Assembly: GCA_020725805.1 (NCBI GenBank)
Contig: DYEF01000047.1
Location: 1 to 56,906 of the forward strand
Source of the DNA: Bdellovibrio sp.
GTDB lineage: Bacteria; Myxococcota; SpSt-1050
Length of the DNA stretch: 56,906 nt
Direction: 5' to 3'
In this document: positions 15,868 through 24,753 of the stretch, piece after piece
Position numbering within the stretch: the first letter of the stretch is position 1
How the letters are laid out: the number at the start of each line of letters is the position of its first letter
The notes under the pieces: model-generated
Seen by the model: the letters and a program-made list of their open reading frames with translations, nothing else
Database searches by the model: none
What the model was told of the DNA's origin: nothing
Translations under genes and position numbers: made by a program

Positions 15868-16854
15868 ATGAGTTTGGAAAAGATGAAGAAGAAAATAAGA
15901 TGGGGAGTTGTCTCGGCGGCAAATATTGCATCGAAGGTAATCCCTGCAATTGTGAACAGTAAGAACTCGGTCGTTACGGCGATAGCATCGAGGGATTTGG
16001 GAAGGGCAAAATCTCTTGCAGAGAGATATCAGATTGAGAGGGTATATGATTCCTACGAGAAGGTTCTCGACCCGGCTGTTGTGGATGCCGTCTATATCCC
16101 TCTGATAAACAGCCTTCATTATAAATGGAGTTACGAGGCACTCAAAAGAGGAATAAATGTCCTTTGCGAAAAACCATTGACAATGAATGCCGTACAGGCA
16201 AAGAGACTTATTGATCTCGCCTCCCGAAAAAAGCTGTTAATTAGGGAAGGTTTTATGTACCGGCATCACCCGCAGTTTAGACTAATAAACAGGCTGATAA
16301 GTAAAAATACAATTGGTAAAATCAGAAGTATATACTCTGCTTTTACATTTTTTATTGATGACCCACACTCGTATATATTGAAAAGAGAATACGGCGGAGG
16401 CTCACTGATGGATGTCGGTTGTTATTGCGTGCACTTTTCAAGAATGATAACAGGAAGAGAACCAATAAAAGTATTTGCATTAATGACAGGAAATGATGCT
16501 GACCTGAATATGAAGGGGCTGATGGATTTAGGCAGAGGGACTCAGGCCATTTTTGAATCATCAATAAATGAGTATGAGCATCATTTTGCAATTATCAGGG
16601 GAGAAAAGGGAGAGATTGAACTCAGCAACCCGTGGACAGTATTAAAAAATACCGAGGTAATTGTAAGAACAGACAGGCAAATCAGGCAAATAAAATTTCC
16701 CTGCACAGATTCATATAAATTGCAGATAGAGGCTTTTGAAAAAGACCTGATTAATAAAAATTATAAAAACATCTACGATCCATACTTCAATATGAAGGTG
16801 ATAGATGCACTCAGAAAGTCAGCAAAGTCAGGAAAACCGGTATATATCAGGTAA
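15868..16854 (+). CDS. Gfo/Idh/MocA-family oxidoreductase
   Basis: 328 aa. An N-terminal Rossmann domain (WGVVSAANIASKVIPAI, 12-28) precedes the family hallmark VLCEKPLTMN with EKP at 101-103, then the catalytic-domain start LIREGFMYRHHPQF. The GGGSLMDVGCYCVHFSRMITG block aligns with the G-G-G-x-L-x-D-x-G-x-Y segment. Such enzymes oxidise or reduce sugars, inositols and related polyols with bound NAD(P). The substrate cannot be told from sequence. ATG 15868 follows GGAGG with a rather short spacing; TTG 15874 would also fit. It is convergent with the PLP-enzyme gene, whose last base abuts its stop. Confidence 0.88.
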   Translation: MSLEKMKKKIRWGVVSAANIASKVIPAIVNSKNSVVTAIASRDLGRAKSLAERYQIERVYDSYEKVLDPAVVDAVYIPLINSLHYKWSYEALKRGINVLCEKPLTMNAVQAKRLIDLASRKKLLIREGFMYRHHPQFRLINRLISKNTIGKIRSIYSAFTFFIDDPHSYILKREYGGGSLMDVGCYCVHFSRMITGREPIKVFALMTGNDADLNMKGLMDLGRGTQAIFESSINEYEHHFAIIRGEKGEIELSNPWTVLKNTEVIVRTDRQIRQIKFPCTDSYKLQIEAFEKDLINKNYKNIYDPYFNMKVIDALRKSAKSGKPVYIR

Positions 16855-18312
16855 TCAGGCCTTTTCTATCTCGCGGTTAAACTCCATAATAAGCTCATCG
16901 AAGTAGGGGGCCTCTTCTTCAAAATAGCTTCTCCAATACTCGGGATTCCACTGTTCAAGTATCTCCTCATAAGTCTTACCCTGTTGCTCAACCCAGGTAT
17001 AATATTTGAGATTATGAATCCTCTTCTGGTCGTTATATGTAAGTTCAATATAATTGTCTGTCTTCTGGGAGATAAGACAGGAATCGAAATCCTTGGCGGC
17101 CTGTTCTGATGTATATTTACCTCTCTCGGCTGTGAGTTCGGCAACACGCGATTTATACATCTCTGCCGAATCGGTAAAGACAGTGAATATTATATCGTTT
17201 TCGCCAAAGTCATAATACTTTGCCGTCTTTATTGACGAGAGCAGATTACTTATACTGGATATTCCGAGCAGTTCGAGTCTGCTCACTGTGTTTTCATCTA
17301 TTCCGCTCTTTGCAAGATAGCTCTTCCCTTCCGGTTCATTAAAGAGCCTCAAAACCCTCATACAATCCTCATCATCAATCGCAGAAACATTATTGGTATT
17401 TCTGATATTGTGTATCCAGGGAACGTGTTTGTCTCCGATTCCCTCGATTCTGTGTCCTCCGAAACCGTTCATCAGAAGAGTCGGACACTGAAGTGCCTCA
17501 CCGGCTACTACTTTTATATGAGGTGATTTTGTGCGCAGATAATCTCCTGCGGCTATTGTGCCGGCCGAACCTGTGGCAGAGACAAACGCCGCAAGGTGTG
17601 ATTTCTTGTTCTTTACCTCAGAATACACCTCAAATATTGCCGGACCTGTAACATTGTAATGCCAGATAGGATTTCCGAATTCCTCAAACTGATTAAATAT
17701 GACATTCAGCGGGTCCTTTCTGAGTTCCCAGCATTTGTCGTATATCTCCTTGACATTCGATTCACAGCCGGGTGTTGCAATAATCTCTGCACCAATACTT
17801 TTAAGCCATTCGAATCTCTCTTTTGACATTTCCTGCGGCAGGATTGCAATGGCAGTACAGGCAAGGAGTGCACAATCAAATGCACCGCCTCGGCAGTAGT
17901 TACCCGTGGATGGCCAGACCGCCTTATGCACTGTTGGATCAAACTCACCGGATACAAGTCTGGGGACAAGACACCCGAAGGCAGCACCAACCTTGTGGGC
18001 CCCTGTCGGAAAATATTTACCTATAAGCCCTATTATCCTTGCCTTTACTCCCGATAATTTCTGCGGTATTTCAAAATAATTGACTCCATTAAAGAGCCCG
18101 GTTCTAATATCATTCTTCCATGTTATCCTGTACAGATTGAGCGGATTTATATCCCACAACCCGATATTTTTGAGTCTCTCCTTTATGTTGTTTGGAATCA
18201 GATTGGGGTCCTTCATCTGTCCGAATGTCGGAATAGTGATTCCTCTCTCCTTACACCTCTTTGCCGTCTTCTTTATTACTTCCTTGTTAAGTTTTTTTAT
18301 TATTTTTGACAT
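16855..18312 (-). CDS. Fold-type II PLP-dependent enzyme
   Basis: 485 aa. A cysteine-synthase/tryptophan-synthase-beta-like PLP enzyme: the Schiff-base Lys is likely Lys107 in KYFPTGAHKVGAAF, WPSTGNYCRGGAFDCALL is the substrate-loop Ser/Thr-Gly-Asn, and SATGSAGTIAAGDYL is the phosphate-binding Gly-rich loop. N- and C-terminal extensions of about 60 and 100 residues make it longer than typical cysteine synthase, and the C-terminus ends in Trp/Glu-rich helices. It lies 10 bp downstream of the ygeW-type gene. Similar pairs occur in anaerobes near purine- or amino-acid-catabolic genes (from memory), so a lyase on a diamino acid or carbamoylated substrate is a reasonable guess. The reaction is not established. 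Confidence 0.8.
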   Translation of the reverse strand: MSKIIKKLNKEVIKKTAKRCKERGITIPTFGQMKDPNLIPNNIKERLKNIGLWDINPLNLYRITWKNDIRTGLFNGVNYFEIPQKLSGVKARIIGLIGKYFPTGAHKVGAAFGCLVPRLVSGEFDPTVHKAVWPSTGNYCRGGAFDCALLACTAIAILPQEMSKERFEWLKSIGAEIIATPGCESNVKEIYDKCWELRKDPLNVIFNQFEEFGNPIWHYNVTGPAIFEVYSEVKNKKSHLAAFVSATGSAGTIAAGDYLRTKSPHIKVVAGEALQCPTLLMNGFGGHRIEGIGDKHVPWIHNIRNTNNVSAIDDEDCMRVLRLFNEPEGKSYLAKSGIDENTVSRLELLGISSISNLLSSIKTAKYYDFGENDIIFTVFTDSAEMYKSRVAELTAERGKYTSEQAAKDFDSCLISQKTDNYIELTYNDQKRIHNLKYYTWVEQQGKTYEEILEQWNPEYWRSYFEEEAPYFDELIMEFNREIEKA

Positions 18313-18322
18313 ATTTCACCTC

Positions 18323-19519
18323 TTAATTTCTTACCCTTTTTACAGCTTTCCTCAGCAGCATATTCAGTGTCTTCACAGGCTCCTTGAAGCGGGAAGTGAG
18401 AATCATAGCAGCAATTACAAAAGGCTTGTACGAGGCCTCGTCATAAGTGTGGATTCTGTATTTTTCGAAGACATCCTTAGAGACCTCACCCTCCTTACAG
18501 CTTACACCTGTGATATCAGCAGGCAGGCAATGCATATATAAAGCACTCCCATTTCTGGTCAGTTTCATCATACTTTCATTGCACTCCCAGTTCTTATATT
18601 TTGCATTGTTCGCAAGACACTCCTTCTCAAGTTCTTTTAAGCCTTCTTTATCCCCTTTCTTCAGAAGTTCAGTTCTCCTCTGCATTACTACAAATGGTGC
18701 CCAGGACTTCGGGTATACCACATCGGCATCCTTAAATGCCTCCTCCATTGAGTAGACCTTCCTGAAGGAGCCGCCGTATTTTCTTGCATTTTCCGAAGCG
18801 ATCTTCTCAACGTCTTCAATCAGGTTGTATCCCTCCGGATAGGCGAGCGTCACCTCCATTCCGAATCTTGTCATAAGTCCGATGATACCCTGAGGGACAG
18901 ATAGCGGTTTGCCGTAACTCGGTGAATACGCCCAGGTCATTGCGATCTTCCTGCCTTTAAGTTTTTCGAAACCGCCAAAGTAGTTTTTGAGTTTCAGGAG
19001 GTCTGACATTGACTGCGTGGGATGGTCTATATCGCATTGCAGATTTACAAGTGTTGGTCTCTGATGAAGTACCTTCTCTTTGTAACCTTCCTCGACTGCT
19101 TCTGCGACCTCCCTCATATATTTATTGCCCTCACCAAGAAACATATCGTCTCTTATACCAATGACCTCGGTCAGAAAAGATATCATATTTGCAGTCTCTC
19201 TTACCGTCTCGCCGTGAGATATCTGTGATTTCTCCTCGTCGAGGTCAGAGAGGGCCAAACCCAGCATATTGACGGCAGAGGCAAAACTGAATCTCGTCCT
19301 TGTTGACTTGTCTCTGAAGATCGATATTGCAAGACCTGTGTCAAAGAGTTTTGTGCTGATATTCTCTCTGTGCATAAGTTTGAGAATCTCCGCAACTGTT
19401 GCAACGGCCTTAATTTCATCCTGAGATTTCTCCCATGTGAGCAGAAAATCCTTCATAAACAGGTTTGTCCTGAGTTTTTTGAGTTCTGACAGTCTCTTTG
19501 AAATCTCCTTTGACGGCAT
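18323..19519 (-). CDS. ygeW: YgeW-type (knotted) carbamoyltransferase
   Basis: 398 aa. The carbamoyl-phosphate site FRDKSTRTRFSF (STRTR, 72-76), the HPTQ motif (166-169) in DIDHPTQSMSDLL and the late MHCLPADI are those of aspartate/ornithine-type transcarbamoylases. SHGETVRET stands in the second-substrate region. Length and the extra insertions (KYMREVAEAVEEGYK and the long KNWECNESMMK stretch) match the YgeW subgroup, which has a knotted fold and an unassigned amino substrate, rather than ArgF (about 310 aa). AAGGAGG precedes ATG 19519, and a perfect consensus promoter is just upstream, so the ygeW-PLP operon is probably well expressed. No carbamate kinase gene is in the window. Confidence 0.85.
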   Translation of the reverse strand: MPSKEISKRLSELKKLRTNLFMKDFLLTWEKSQDEIKAVATVAEILKLMHRENISTKLFDTGLAISIFRDKSTRTRFSFASAVNMLGLALSDLDEEKSQISHGETVRETANMISFLTEVIGIRDDMFLGEGNKYMREVAEAVEEGYKEKVLHQRPTLVNLQCDIDHPTQSMSDLLKLKNYFGGFEKLKGRKIAMTWAYSPSYGKPLSVPQGIIGLMTRFGMEVTLAYPEGYNLIEDVEKIASENARKYGGSFRKVYSMEEAFKDADVVYPKSWAPFVVMQRRTELLKKGDKEGLKELEKECLANNAKYKNWECNESMMKLTRNGSALYMHCLPADITGVSCKEGEVSKDVFEKYRIHTYDEASYKPFVIAAMILTSRFKEPVKTLNMLLRKAVKRVRN

Positions 19520-19545
19520 AAAATCCTCCTTTCAAGGAAAGTAGT

Positions 19546-19574
19546 ATTATATTATGATACTTCTGATATGTCAA
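19546..19574 (-). promoter_or_regulatory. Perfect consensus sigma-70 promoter of ygeW operon
   Basis: Minus strand TTGACA (19569-19574), exactly 17 bp, TATAAT (19546-19551). It ends 26 bp before the ygeW start codon. Confidence 0.8.
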
Positions 19575-19680
19575 AAGAGTTAGAACGCTGTTTGTCTAAG
19601 AATCTGTTTACTGATTTGTCCGCTTTTTTCTTATTGAATCTTTTACTTTAATGTGCAATCTAAATCCGTCAGGGATTTTT

Positions 19681-20613
19681 ATGGGAAGATATAAACACAT
19701 TTTCGGACCGGTTCTCTCCAGAAGACTCGGTCTCTCCCTTGGTATTGACCTTGTGCCGTATAAGACCTGCTCACTTAACTGTGTGTATTGTGAGTGCGGG
19801 CCGACTACACTGCTGACGGATGAACGCAGGGAGTATGTAAAGACCGATGAAGTGCTAAAAGAACTCGCAGACTTTCTGAAAAATTCACCTGCGATAGATT
19901 TCATTACATTCTCCGGCTCCGGAGAACCTACGCTGCATAGCGGAATCGGCAATATAATAGATTTCATTAAAACGGATTTTCCGGATTACAAAATTGCACT
20001 TCTGACGAACGGGACACTCTTTCAGGATGAGAGGGTCATTGAAGAGGTAAAACGTGCAGACCTGATAAAGCCGTCACTTGATGCTGTCTCCGATGATGTC
20101 TTTCTGAGAATCAACAGACCTTACAGGGGAACAGGTCCGGAGAAGATAATCGGCGGGCTTGTGAATCTCAGAGAAAGATACAGCGGTCAGATATACCTTG
20201 AGATATTTATAGTGCCGGGTATCAATGACTCACCTGAGGAAATACATAGACTCGCCGAGGCAGCAAAGAAGATAAGACCGGAGAAGATTCAGCTTAATGC
20301 CCTTGACAGACCTCCGGCGGTTTCAGGAATAAGAAAGGCGGAGTATAAGGATTTACTGAAGATTGCATCCCTTTTTGAGCCCTTAGCAGAGATTATTTCG
20401 AGGTATGACACGAAACAGCTGAATATCCTGCCTTCAGACATAGAAGACCTCATTTTACAGATGGTAAGCCGCCGTCCGTGCACAAAAGATGAGATAAGAA
20501 CGCTTTTCAGTCTGCGTATAAAAGAGGTTGATGGGATTCTCGAAAGACTGCTTCAGGAAGGAAGAATCAGAATTGTCAGAGGCCCAAGGGGAGATTATTA
20601 CGGGGGTATTTGA
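19681..20613 (+). CDS. Radical SAM protein (COG0731-like)
   Basis: 310 aa. MGRYKHIFGPVLSRRLGLSLGIDLVP followed by C30-x3-C34-x2-C37 (TCSLNCVYC) is the standard opening of the radical SAM group annotated as wyosine-synthase-like, COG0731. The SAM-binding GSGEPTLH follows. The C-terminal part (about 225-310) has a winged-helix-like pattern (SRRPCTKDEIRTLFSLRIKEVDGILERLLQEGRI). The substrate is unknown; in bacteria these proteins are not wyosine enzymes and remain uncharacterised. I chose ATG 19681 because the family begins there; ATG 19651 is in frame. Its stop overlaps the region just before the transporter ATG (20616), so the two genes are probably co-transcribed. Confidence 0.85.
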   Translation: MGRYKHIFGPVLSRRLGLSLGIDLVPYKTCSLNCVYCECGPTTLLTDERREYVKTDEVLKELADFLKNSPAIDFITFSGSGEPTLHSGIGNIIDFIKTDFPDYKIALLTNGTLFQDERVIEEVKRADLIKPSLDAVSDDVFLRINRPYRGTGPEKIIGGLVNLRERYSGQIYLEIFIVPGINDSPEEIHRLAEAAKKIRPEKIQLNALDRPPAVSGIRKAEYKDLLKIASLFEPLAEIISRYDTKQLNILPSDIEDLILQMVSRRPCTKDEIRTLFSLRIKEVDGILERLLQEGRIRIVRGPRGDYYGGI

Positions 20614-20615
20614 TT

Positions 20616-21644
20616 ATGGAGTTGTTTAAGAAAGTACTGGATGAATCTCTGACCGTCACTGTCTTTATCTTCGTTATGATGGTGATAATTGATTACATCA
20701 ATGTCATCACAAGAGGGAAGATGCAAAGGGCCATAAAGGGCGGTGGTTTCAAACAGTATATACTGGGGGCGCTTTTTGGTCTCATACCTGCCTGTCTGGG
20801 ACTCTTTTTGGTAGTAGGATTTTATGTCAGAGGTTTGATCTCGTTTGGTGCACTCTTTGCCACAATGGTGGCAACTGCCGGTGATGAGGAACTCTTTATG
20901 CTGGCCCTTTTTCCGCAGAAGGCAGTTTTGCTCCTCTCGGTCACATTTACACTCGCCGTCATATCAGGCTTTATCGTTGATAAATTAATTCCCATTCTCA
21001 AGATACAGACCTGTAAGGAGTGTGAATTATCCGCAATACACAATGAAGATGAGCATTTTCACTACTTCGAACTGAAGGAGACGCTTAAGATACTGAAGAA
21101 TATGTCACTTGCAAGATTTCTCCTTTTACTGCTGCTGGTCGGCTCTGTGCTCTTCTTCTCCATCAATCTCCTGATTTCAAAAGAGGTTCATATCGAGATT
21201 ATAATACTGATAATTGTGAACCTGATTGCAACATTTGTAATTCTGACCGTCCCCGAGCATTATCTCAATGAGCACATCTGGAATCACATAGCCAAAAGAC
21301 ACCTCATAAAGATCTTTGTAATCACTCTTGCTGTCCTCTTGTCCATCGAACTGGTCGATGAATATGTCAACCTGAAATCATTTGTCTCGGAACATCACAA
21401 CCTTTTATATCTGAGTGCAATCCTGATTGGTTTAATCCCGCAATCGGGACCACACCTTATATTCGTTATGATGTTTGCAAAAGGGATAATACCTTTCGAG
21501 GTTCTTCTCGTAAATACCGTTATGCAGGACGGACACGGCCTCTTGCCGCTGATTCCCCATTCGCTAAGGGACTCGGTATATATCAAGCTTTTCAAGCTTG
21601 TGATTGTCGGCCTGATACTCGCTGTTTTTTATGTTGTAAAATAA
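20616..21644 (+). CDS. Putative 10-TM metal exporter / manganese-transporter-like
   Basis: 342 aa, with about ten hydrophobic helices. Two similar halves are visible, each with a hydrophilic Gly/Pro motif: YILGALFGLIPACLGLFL in the first, and LYLSAILIGLIPQSGPHLIFV plus NTVMQDGHGLLPLIPHS in the second. The cytoplasmic loop after about residue 130 is Cys/His/Glu-rich (CKECELSAIHNEDEHFHYF), a likely metal-binding site. This organisation matches the ArsP_2-like putative heavy-metal exporter family. Met-Glu-Leu at ATG 20616 is preceded by GGGGGT. It sits two bases after the radical SAM gene. The transported metal is not known. Confidence 0.7.
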   Translation: MELFKKVLDESLTVTVFIFVMMVIIDYINVITRGKMQRAIKGGGFKQYILGALFGLIPACLGLFLVVGFYVRGLISFGALFATMVATAGDEELFMLALFPQKAVLLLSVTFTLAVISGFIVDKLIPILKIQTCKECELSAIHNEDEHFHYFELKETLKILKNMSLARFLLLLLLVGSVLFFSINLLISKEVHIEIIILIIVNLIATFVILTVPEHYLNEHIWNHIAKRHLIKIFVITLAVLLSIELVDEYVNLKSFVSEHHNLLYLSAILIGLIPQSGPHLIFVMMFAKGIIPFEVLLVNTVMQDGHGLLPLIPHSLRDSVYIKLFKLVIVGLILAVFYVVK

Positions 21645-21800
21645 TCTGCTGCTATACGGATTTCATCGGTATCCGGACAGTCTCTGCTGAAAATCTGACT
21701 ACGGTAGCAGAATAATTTATGCATGAATTACATTATTATAAAGTTTGCAAAATTTCGGATAAGTCCGTTTTGTCTGAGGCAGATGCCCCTGATATGACTG

Positions 21801-22472
21801 TTACTTTTTCTTCCCGCCCTTTTTGGCCGGGGCTGCCTGAGGTTCGGGTTCACTGCCGCCGCCCTGTTGTGCGGCTATCATCTCCATAACCTTCTGGTCG
21901 AAGAAGTCCATCAGTGTCTTGTAGGGTTCATACATCAGCTTTGGCTTCTTTTCTGTTGCCTCTTTGTAATTGTTTATGAAGACCTCTATATTTTTCTGGT
22001 CGAAGGCCATAAGGGCGTTCCAGATCGCTTTTTTGAACGCAGTCTGGTCATACTTCAGAATAATATCTGCGAGAAATTTTAACTGCTTGATTGAATCTTC
22101 GTTCATCTGTTTTGACAGGACCCTGATTGTTGCCTGTTCGGCATTGCTGACAATCTTTGATTTTGCCTTGTTCTTCTCCTCGTCCGGATTTGAATTGAGC
22201 CATTCGTCGTATAGTTCGAATGCCCGTTTCAGGTCACCTTCCTTTTCAACTTTTTCCGCTTTATTGTATTTTGCCATCAGAAGTCCTGTTTTTGCCATCG
22301 AGGCAAATTCGGATTTTTCGTCAACCTTTATTGCCTCTTCATAACGGGCGATCGCCTCGTCGAGTTTTCCCTCCTCCCTGAATTTGTCACCTTCCTCGAC
22401 AAGAGATTTCTGTTTGTTGCAGGCAGAAAAAATCAGTGAAATGACAACGACGCAAAAAAGGATCTTCTTCAT
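21801..22472 (-). CDS. TPR-containing lipoprotein
   Basis: 223 aa. Signal peptide ending in lipobox LIFSAC (Cys18). At least two TPR-like helical pairs follow (EEGDKFREEGKLDEAIARYEEAIKV at about 25-49; KYNKAEKVEKEGDLKRAFELYDEWL at about 68-92), then a charged helical region. The C-terminus is low complexity: GGGSEPEP, AAPAKKGGKKK. This resembles periplasmic scaffold lipoproteins, but no specific family is recognised. AGGAG precedes the ATG. It stands alone between the transporter and the cupin regulator. Confidence 0.75.
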   Translation of the reverse strand: MKKILFCVVVISLIFSACNKQKSLVEEGDKFREEGKLDEAIARYEEAIKVDEKSEFASMAKTGLLMAKYNKAEKVEKEGDLKRAFELYDEWLNSNPDEEKNKAKSKIVSNAEQATIRVLSKQMNEDSIKQLKFLADIILKYDQTAFKKAIWNALMAFDQKNIEVFINNYKEATEKKPKLMYEPYKTLMDFFDQKVMEMIAAQQGGGSEPEPQAAPAKKGGKKK

Positions 22473-22508
22473 ATCCTAACTCCTGTTTGGGTTAATAAAT
22501 GCCATATA

Positions 22509-23081
22509 CTACTTATCTGCAAAAATTGCAAGATATACGGCGATCTTGCCGGATGCGAGTTTTATGGAATGAGGCATTGAAGAGTCGAAATATGCCGAAT
22601 CGCCTCTGTGAAGTATTTCGGACCTTCCCATTATTTCGAACTCAATCTCCCCTTCAACAACATATATGAACTCTTCTCCGGGGTGTGTAAGACTGACCTT
22701 GTTGTGTGTCTGCGATTCCTCTGTAAGGGTAACCAGAAACGGTTCCATCAGTCTCTCGCGTTTCTCGAAACCGAGTGAGAGATACTGCACACCCATACTC
22801 TCCATATTCTTGCCCTGAAATCTGGACATGTATCCGCCTTCATCCTTGCGGACGAGGGAGTATGCCTTGCGCGGACCTTCCTCAAAGAATCTCCCGACTT
22901 TGATGTTGAGTGCCTTGGCTATACGGGTGAGTGTGCCCAGAGGCGGGCTTATTTTGTGGTTTTCGATATCACTTATGAGTTGTTCGGGAATACCTGATTC
23001 CTTTGCGAGCATCTGGAGACTCATATTCATTGTCTCCCTGAATTTTCTGAGCTTACTGCCCACATCGATTTCAACAAGCAT
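22509..23081 (-). CDS. XRE-family HTH regulator with C-terminal cupin
   Basis: 190 aa. Residues 8-62 form an XRE helix-turn-helix (LRKFRETMNMSLQMLAKESG, then IPEQLISDIENHKISPPLGTL). The C-terminal half is a cupin barrel with HPGEEFIYVVEGEIEFEI and RGDSAYFDSSMPHSIKL, holding the usual Gly and His positions for a small-molecule or metal site. This is the layout of regulators such as PuuR and SutR. An effector is not evident. The SRPBCC gene starts 13 bp upstream and is transcribed in the same direction, so the pair is probably one operon from the promoter at 23535-23563. Confidence 0.88.
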   Translation of the reverse strand: MLVEIDVGSKLRKFRETMNMSLQMLAKESGIPEQLISDIENHKISPPLGTLTRIAKALNIKVGRFFEEGPRKAYSLVRKDEGGYMSRFQGKNMESMGVQYLSLGFEKRERLMEPFLVTLTEESQTHNKVSLTHPGEEFIYVVEGEIEFEIMGRSEILHRGDSAYFDSSMPHSIKLASGKIAVYLAIFADK

Positions 23082-23094
23082 TCTGGTTGCTCCT

Positions 23095-23511
23095 TTACTT
23101 TTTTTCTGCCTGTGTTTTGAATGCGCTGAGCATCTGCGGCAGATTTACCTTCGTAAGCATATCCACAACAGAGCCTGGCACGAGAAGCCCGAATTTTATG
23201 TCAACCTGATATGTTACCTTTGTTTTACCGTCTCCTATATCCTCCACCTCCCACGAACCCCTGTTGTCCTTCATCATATCTCCCTTTACGAATGTCCATT
23301 CAATCCTGTTACCTGACCGCTTCATCCTGAGCGTATATTTTACTCTCTTGATCAGGTCTATTTCGTAGGTGACTTCGCGTTCGTCAGGTTTTATCTCCTT
23401 TGCATCGATCGACCTGACTTCCTTGAGAAAATGCGGATATTCACTGAAATTCCACACGGTATCCAGAAAATGTTCCGGGCTGCATTCAACTATTATTTCG
23501 CTCTTTACCAT
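23095..23511 (-). CDS. SRPBCC / START-like (polyketide-cyclase-type) protein
   Basis: 138 aa. The pattern VECSPEHFLDTVWNFSEYPHFLKEVRSI, followed by alternating beta strands (EVTYEIDLIKRVKYTLRMK, RIEWTFVKGDMMKDNRGSWEVEDIGDGKTKVTYQVDI) and a long C-terminal helix, is the helix-grip fold of the Coq10/START family, which binds lipids or other hydrophobic ligands. No catalytic residue is suggested. It has AAGGAG upstream and is followed by the cupin regulator, so its ligand may be the signal sensed by that regulator; this is an inference only. Confidence 0.82.
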   Translation of the reverse strand: MVKSEIIVECSPEHFLDTVWNFSEYPHFLKEVRSIDAKEIKPDEREVTYEIDLIKRVKYTLRMKRSGNRIEWTFVKGDMMKDNRGSWEVEDIGDGKTKVTYQVDIKFGLLVPGSVVDMLTKVNLPQMLSAFKTQAEKK

Positions 23512-23534
23512 AACCTTATCTCCTTGATGGTTGT

Positions 23535-23563
23535 ATGTTAATAGTTTTTTCTGATTTTGTCAA
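23535..23563 (-). promoter_or_regulatory. Sigma-70-type promoter for the SRPBCC/regulator operon
   Basis: Minus strand TTGACA (23558-23563), 17 bp, TAACAT (23535-23540). Confidence 0.6.
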
Positions 23564-23585
23564 AATCAAGTTAACACCTTTTTTG

Positions 23586-24461
23586 TCAGTACTCTTCGGC
23601 ATTTCTTATGTTCTCCACCCTTCTGGCAACGATATCCGTAATCCCCGAGATGATACCGAGGTTATAGTTTGAGTTGCTGACAAACTGCATTATCCTGTTG
23701 TATGCCTCGTCGATTTTTCTGAAGACGGAGGCAAAACCTTCTGTCTCGACGATATTGAAGGAACCTTTCTTATCCTGTCTGTAATCGAGTATATCATCAG
23801 TCAGCTGAAAAATCAGTCCGAAATCTTCTCCGAATTTTATAATATCGTGTTCCCTGAAATCCTTCCCAGAGCAGATGGCCCCGGCAAGAGAGGAGAGAAT
23901 GAACATGTTTGCGGTTTTGAGTCTTATAAGTCTGTAATGGTCGGTTTTTTTGCTGTGAATCTGGGATTCGATATCGAGGACCTGTCCGCCTATCATACCG
24001 GATGAGCCGGCATATTGTGAGATTAGTTTAACAAGTCTGCATTTTACGGTATCAGAGATATTCTTCGCATCTGCAATAATGCCAAAGGCATCTGTCAGCA
24101 GTGCGTCTCCAGCAAGAAGTGCCATTGCCTCTGAATATTTTTTGTGGACGGTCTCTCTTCCCCGACGGTAATCATCGTTGTCCATACACGGAAGGTCGTC
24201 GTGAATAAGAGAAAAGGTATGTATGAGTTCTATTGCACTCGCCGCCGGTAGGGACGGCTGAGGGTCTGAGCCCATCTCCTCACAGAATCCGAAAACAAGA
24301 GCGGGTCTTAGCATTTTACCGCCGGGAAATACCGCATAATTGATTACCTCATAAAGTGTCTCGGGTATATCTTTTCTGGCAGCAGCGTAGTATTGCTCAA
24401 TATAAAGGTCCACACGGCTTTTCACAGAGGAGATGTATGAGTTGATATTATTTTCCATCAT
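23586..24461 (-). CDS. ispA: Short-chain (geranylgeranyl/farnesyl) diphosphate synthase
   Basis: 291 aa. The prenyl-synthase signatures are complete: GGKMLRPAL, HDDLPCMDNDDYRRGRETVH (first Asp-rich motif with the DDx4D spacing of bacterial IspA-type enzymes, residues 88-94) and FQLTDDILDY (second Asp-rich motif). It makes C15-C20 prenyl diphosphates from isopentenyl and dimethylallyl diphosphate, feeding quinone, carotenoid or undecaprenyl pathways. Product length cannot be fixed from motifs. Its start overlaps the end of the small lipoprotein gene by 14 bp, making it the third gene of an operon whose other two members are not isoprenoid genes. Confidence 0.9.
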   Translation of the reverse strand: MMENNINSYISSVKSRVDLYIEQYYAAARKDIPETLYEVINYAVFPGGKMLRPALVFGFCEEMGSDPQPSLPAASAIELIHTFSLIHDDLPCMDNDDYRRGRETVHKKYSEAMALLAGDALLTDAFGIIADAKNISDTVKCRLVKLISQYAGSSGMIGGQVLDIESQIHSKKTDHYRLIRLKTANMFILSSLAGAICSGKDFREHDIIKFGEDFGLIFQLTDDILDYRQDKKGSFNIVETEGFASVFRKIDEAYNRIMQFVSNSNYNLGIISGITDIVARRVENIRNAEEY

Positions 24462-24753
24462 TTTTCAGAAGCTCCGGCGGAACATAGTAATATACATTCT
24501 GTTCATAGTCGTAGTATTCCCAGAAACCGTTGTAATGATATACCCATTTTCCGTCGTACCATCTCCTTTCGTGACCACAGAATTCATCGTGAATATGTCC
24601 GTCATGCATATAGACTTTTTCGGAGCTTGCTCTGGCGGAAAAGGGGATAAAGATGAAACCGAAACTGATATTTGTTCCCCTGCCGTGGCGGATACATCCC
24701 GTGGTCAGAAAGAGCAGAATCAGAAGAGAAAAGAATATAAATCTGGGTCTCAT
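24448..24753 (-). CDS. Small lipoprotein, aromatic and His-rich
   Basis: 101 aa with signal peptide and lipobox FLTTGC (Cys20). The mature part has a cluster of His, Tyr and Trp: HDGHIHDEFCGHERRWYDG, KWVYHYNGFWEYYDYEQNVYYY. The repeated WY-D-G-K-W-VYHYNG-x-W pattern is known from many small exported proteins of unknown function that contain YXWWXXGXW-like units. The GRGTNISFGFIF segment lies just after the anchor. It overlaps both neighbours (4 bp with the upstream gene, 14 bp with ispA), so it belongs to one translationally coupled operon. Confidence 0.6.
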   Translation of the reverse strand: MRPRFIFFSLLILLFLTTGCIRHGRGTNISFGFIFIPFSARASSEKVYMHDGHIHDEFCGHERRWYDGKWVYHYNGFWEYYDYEQNVYYYVPPELLKNDGK

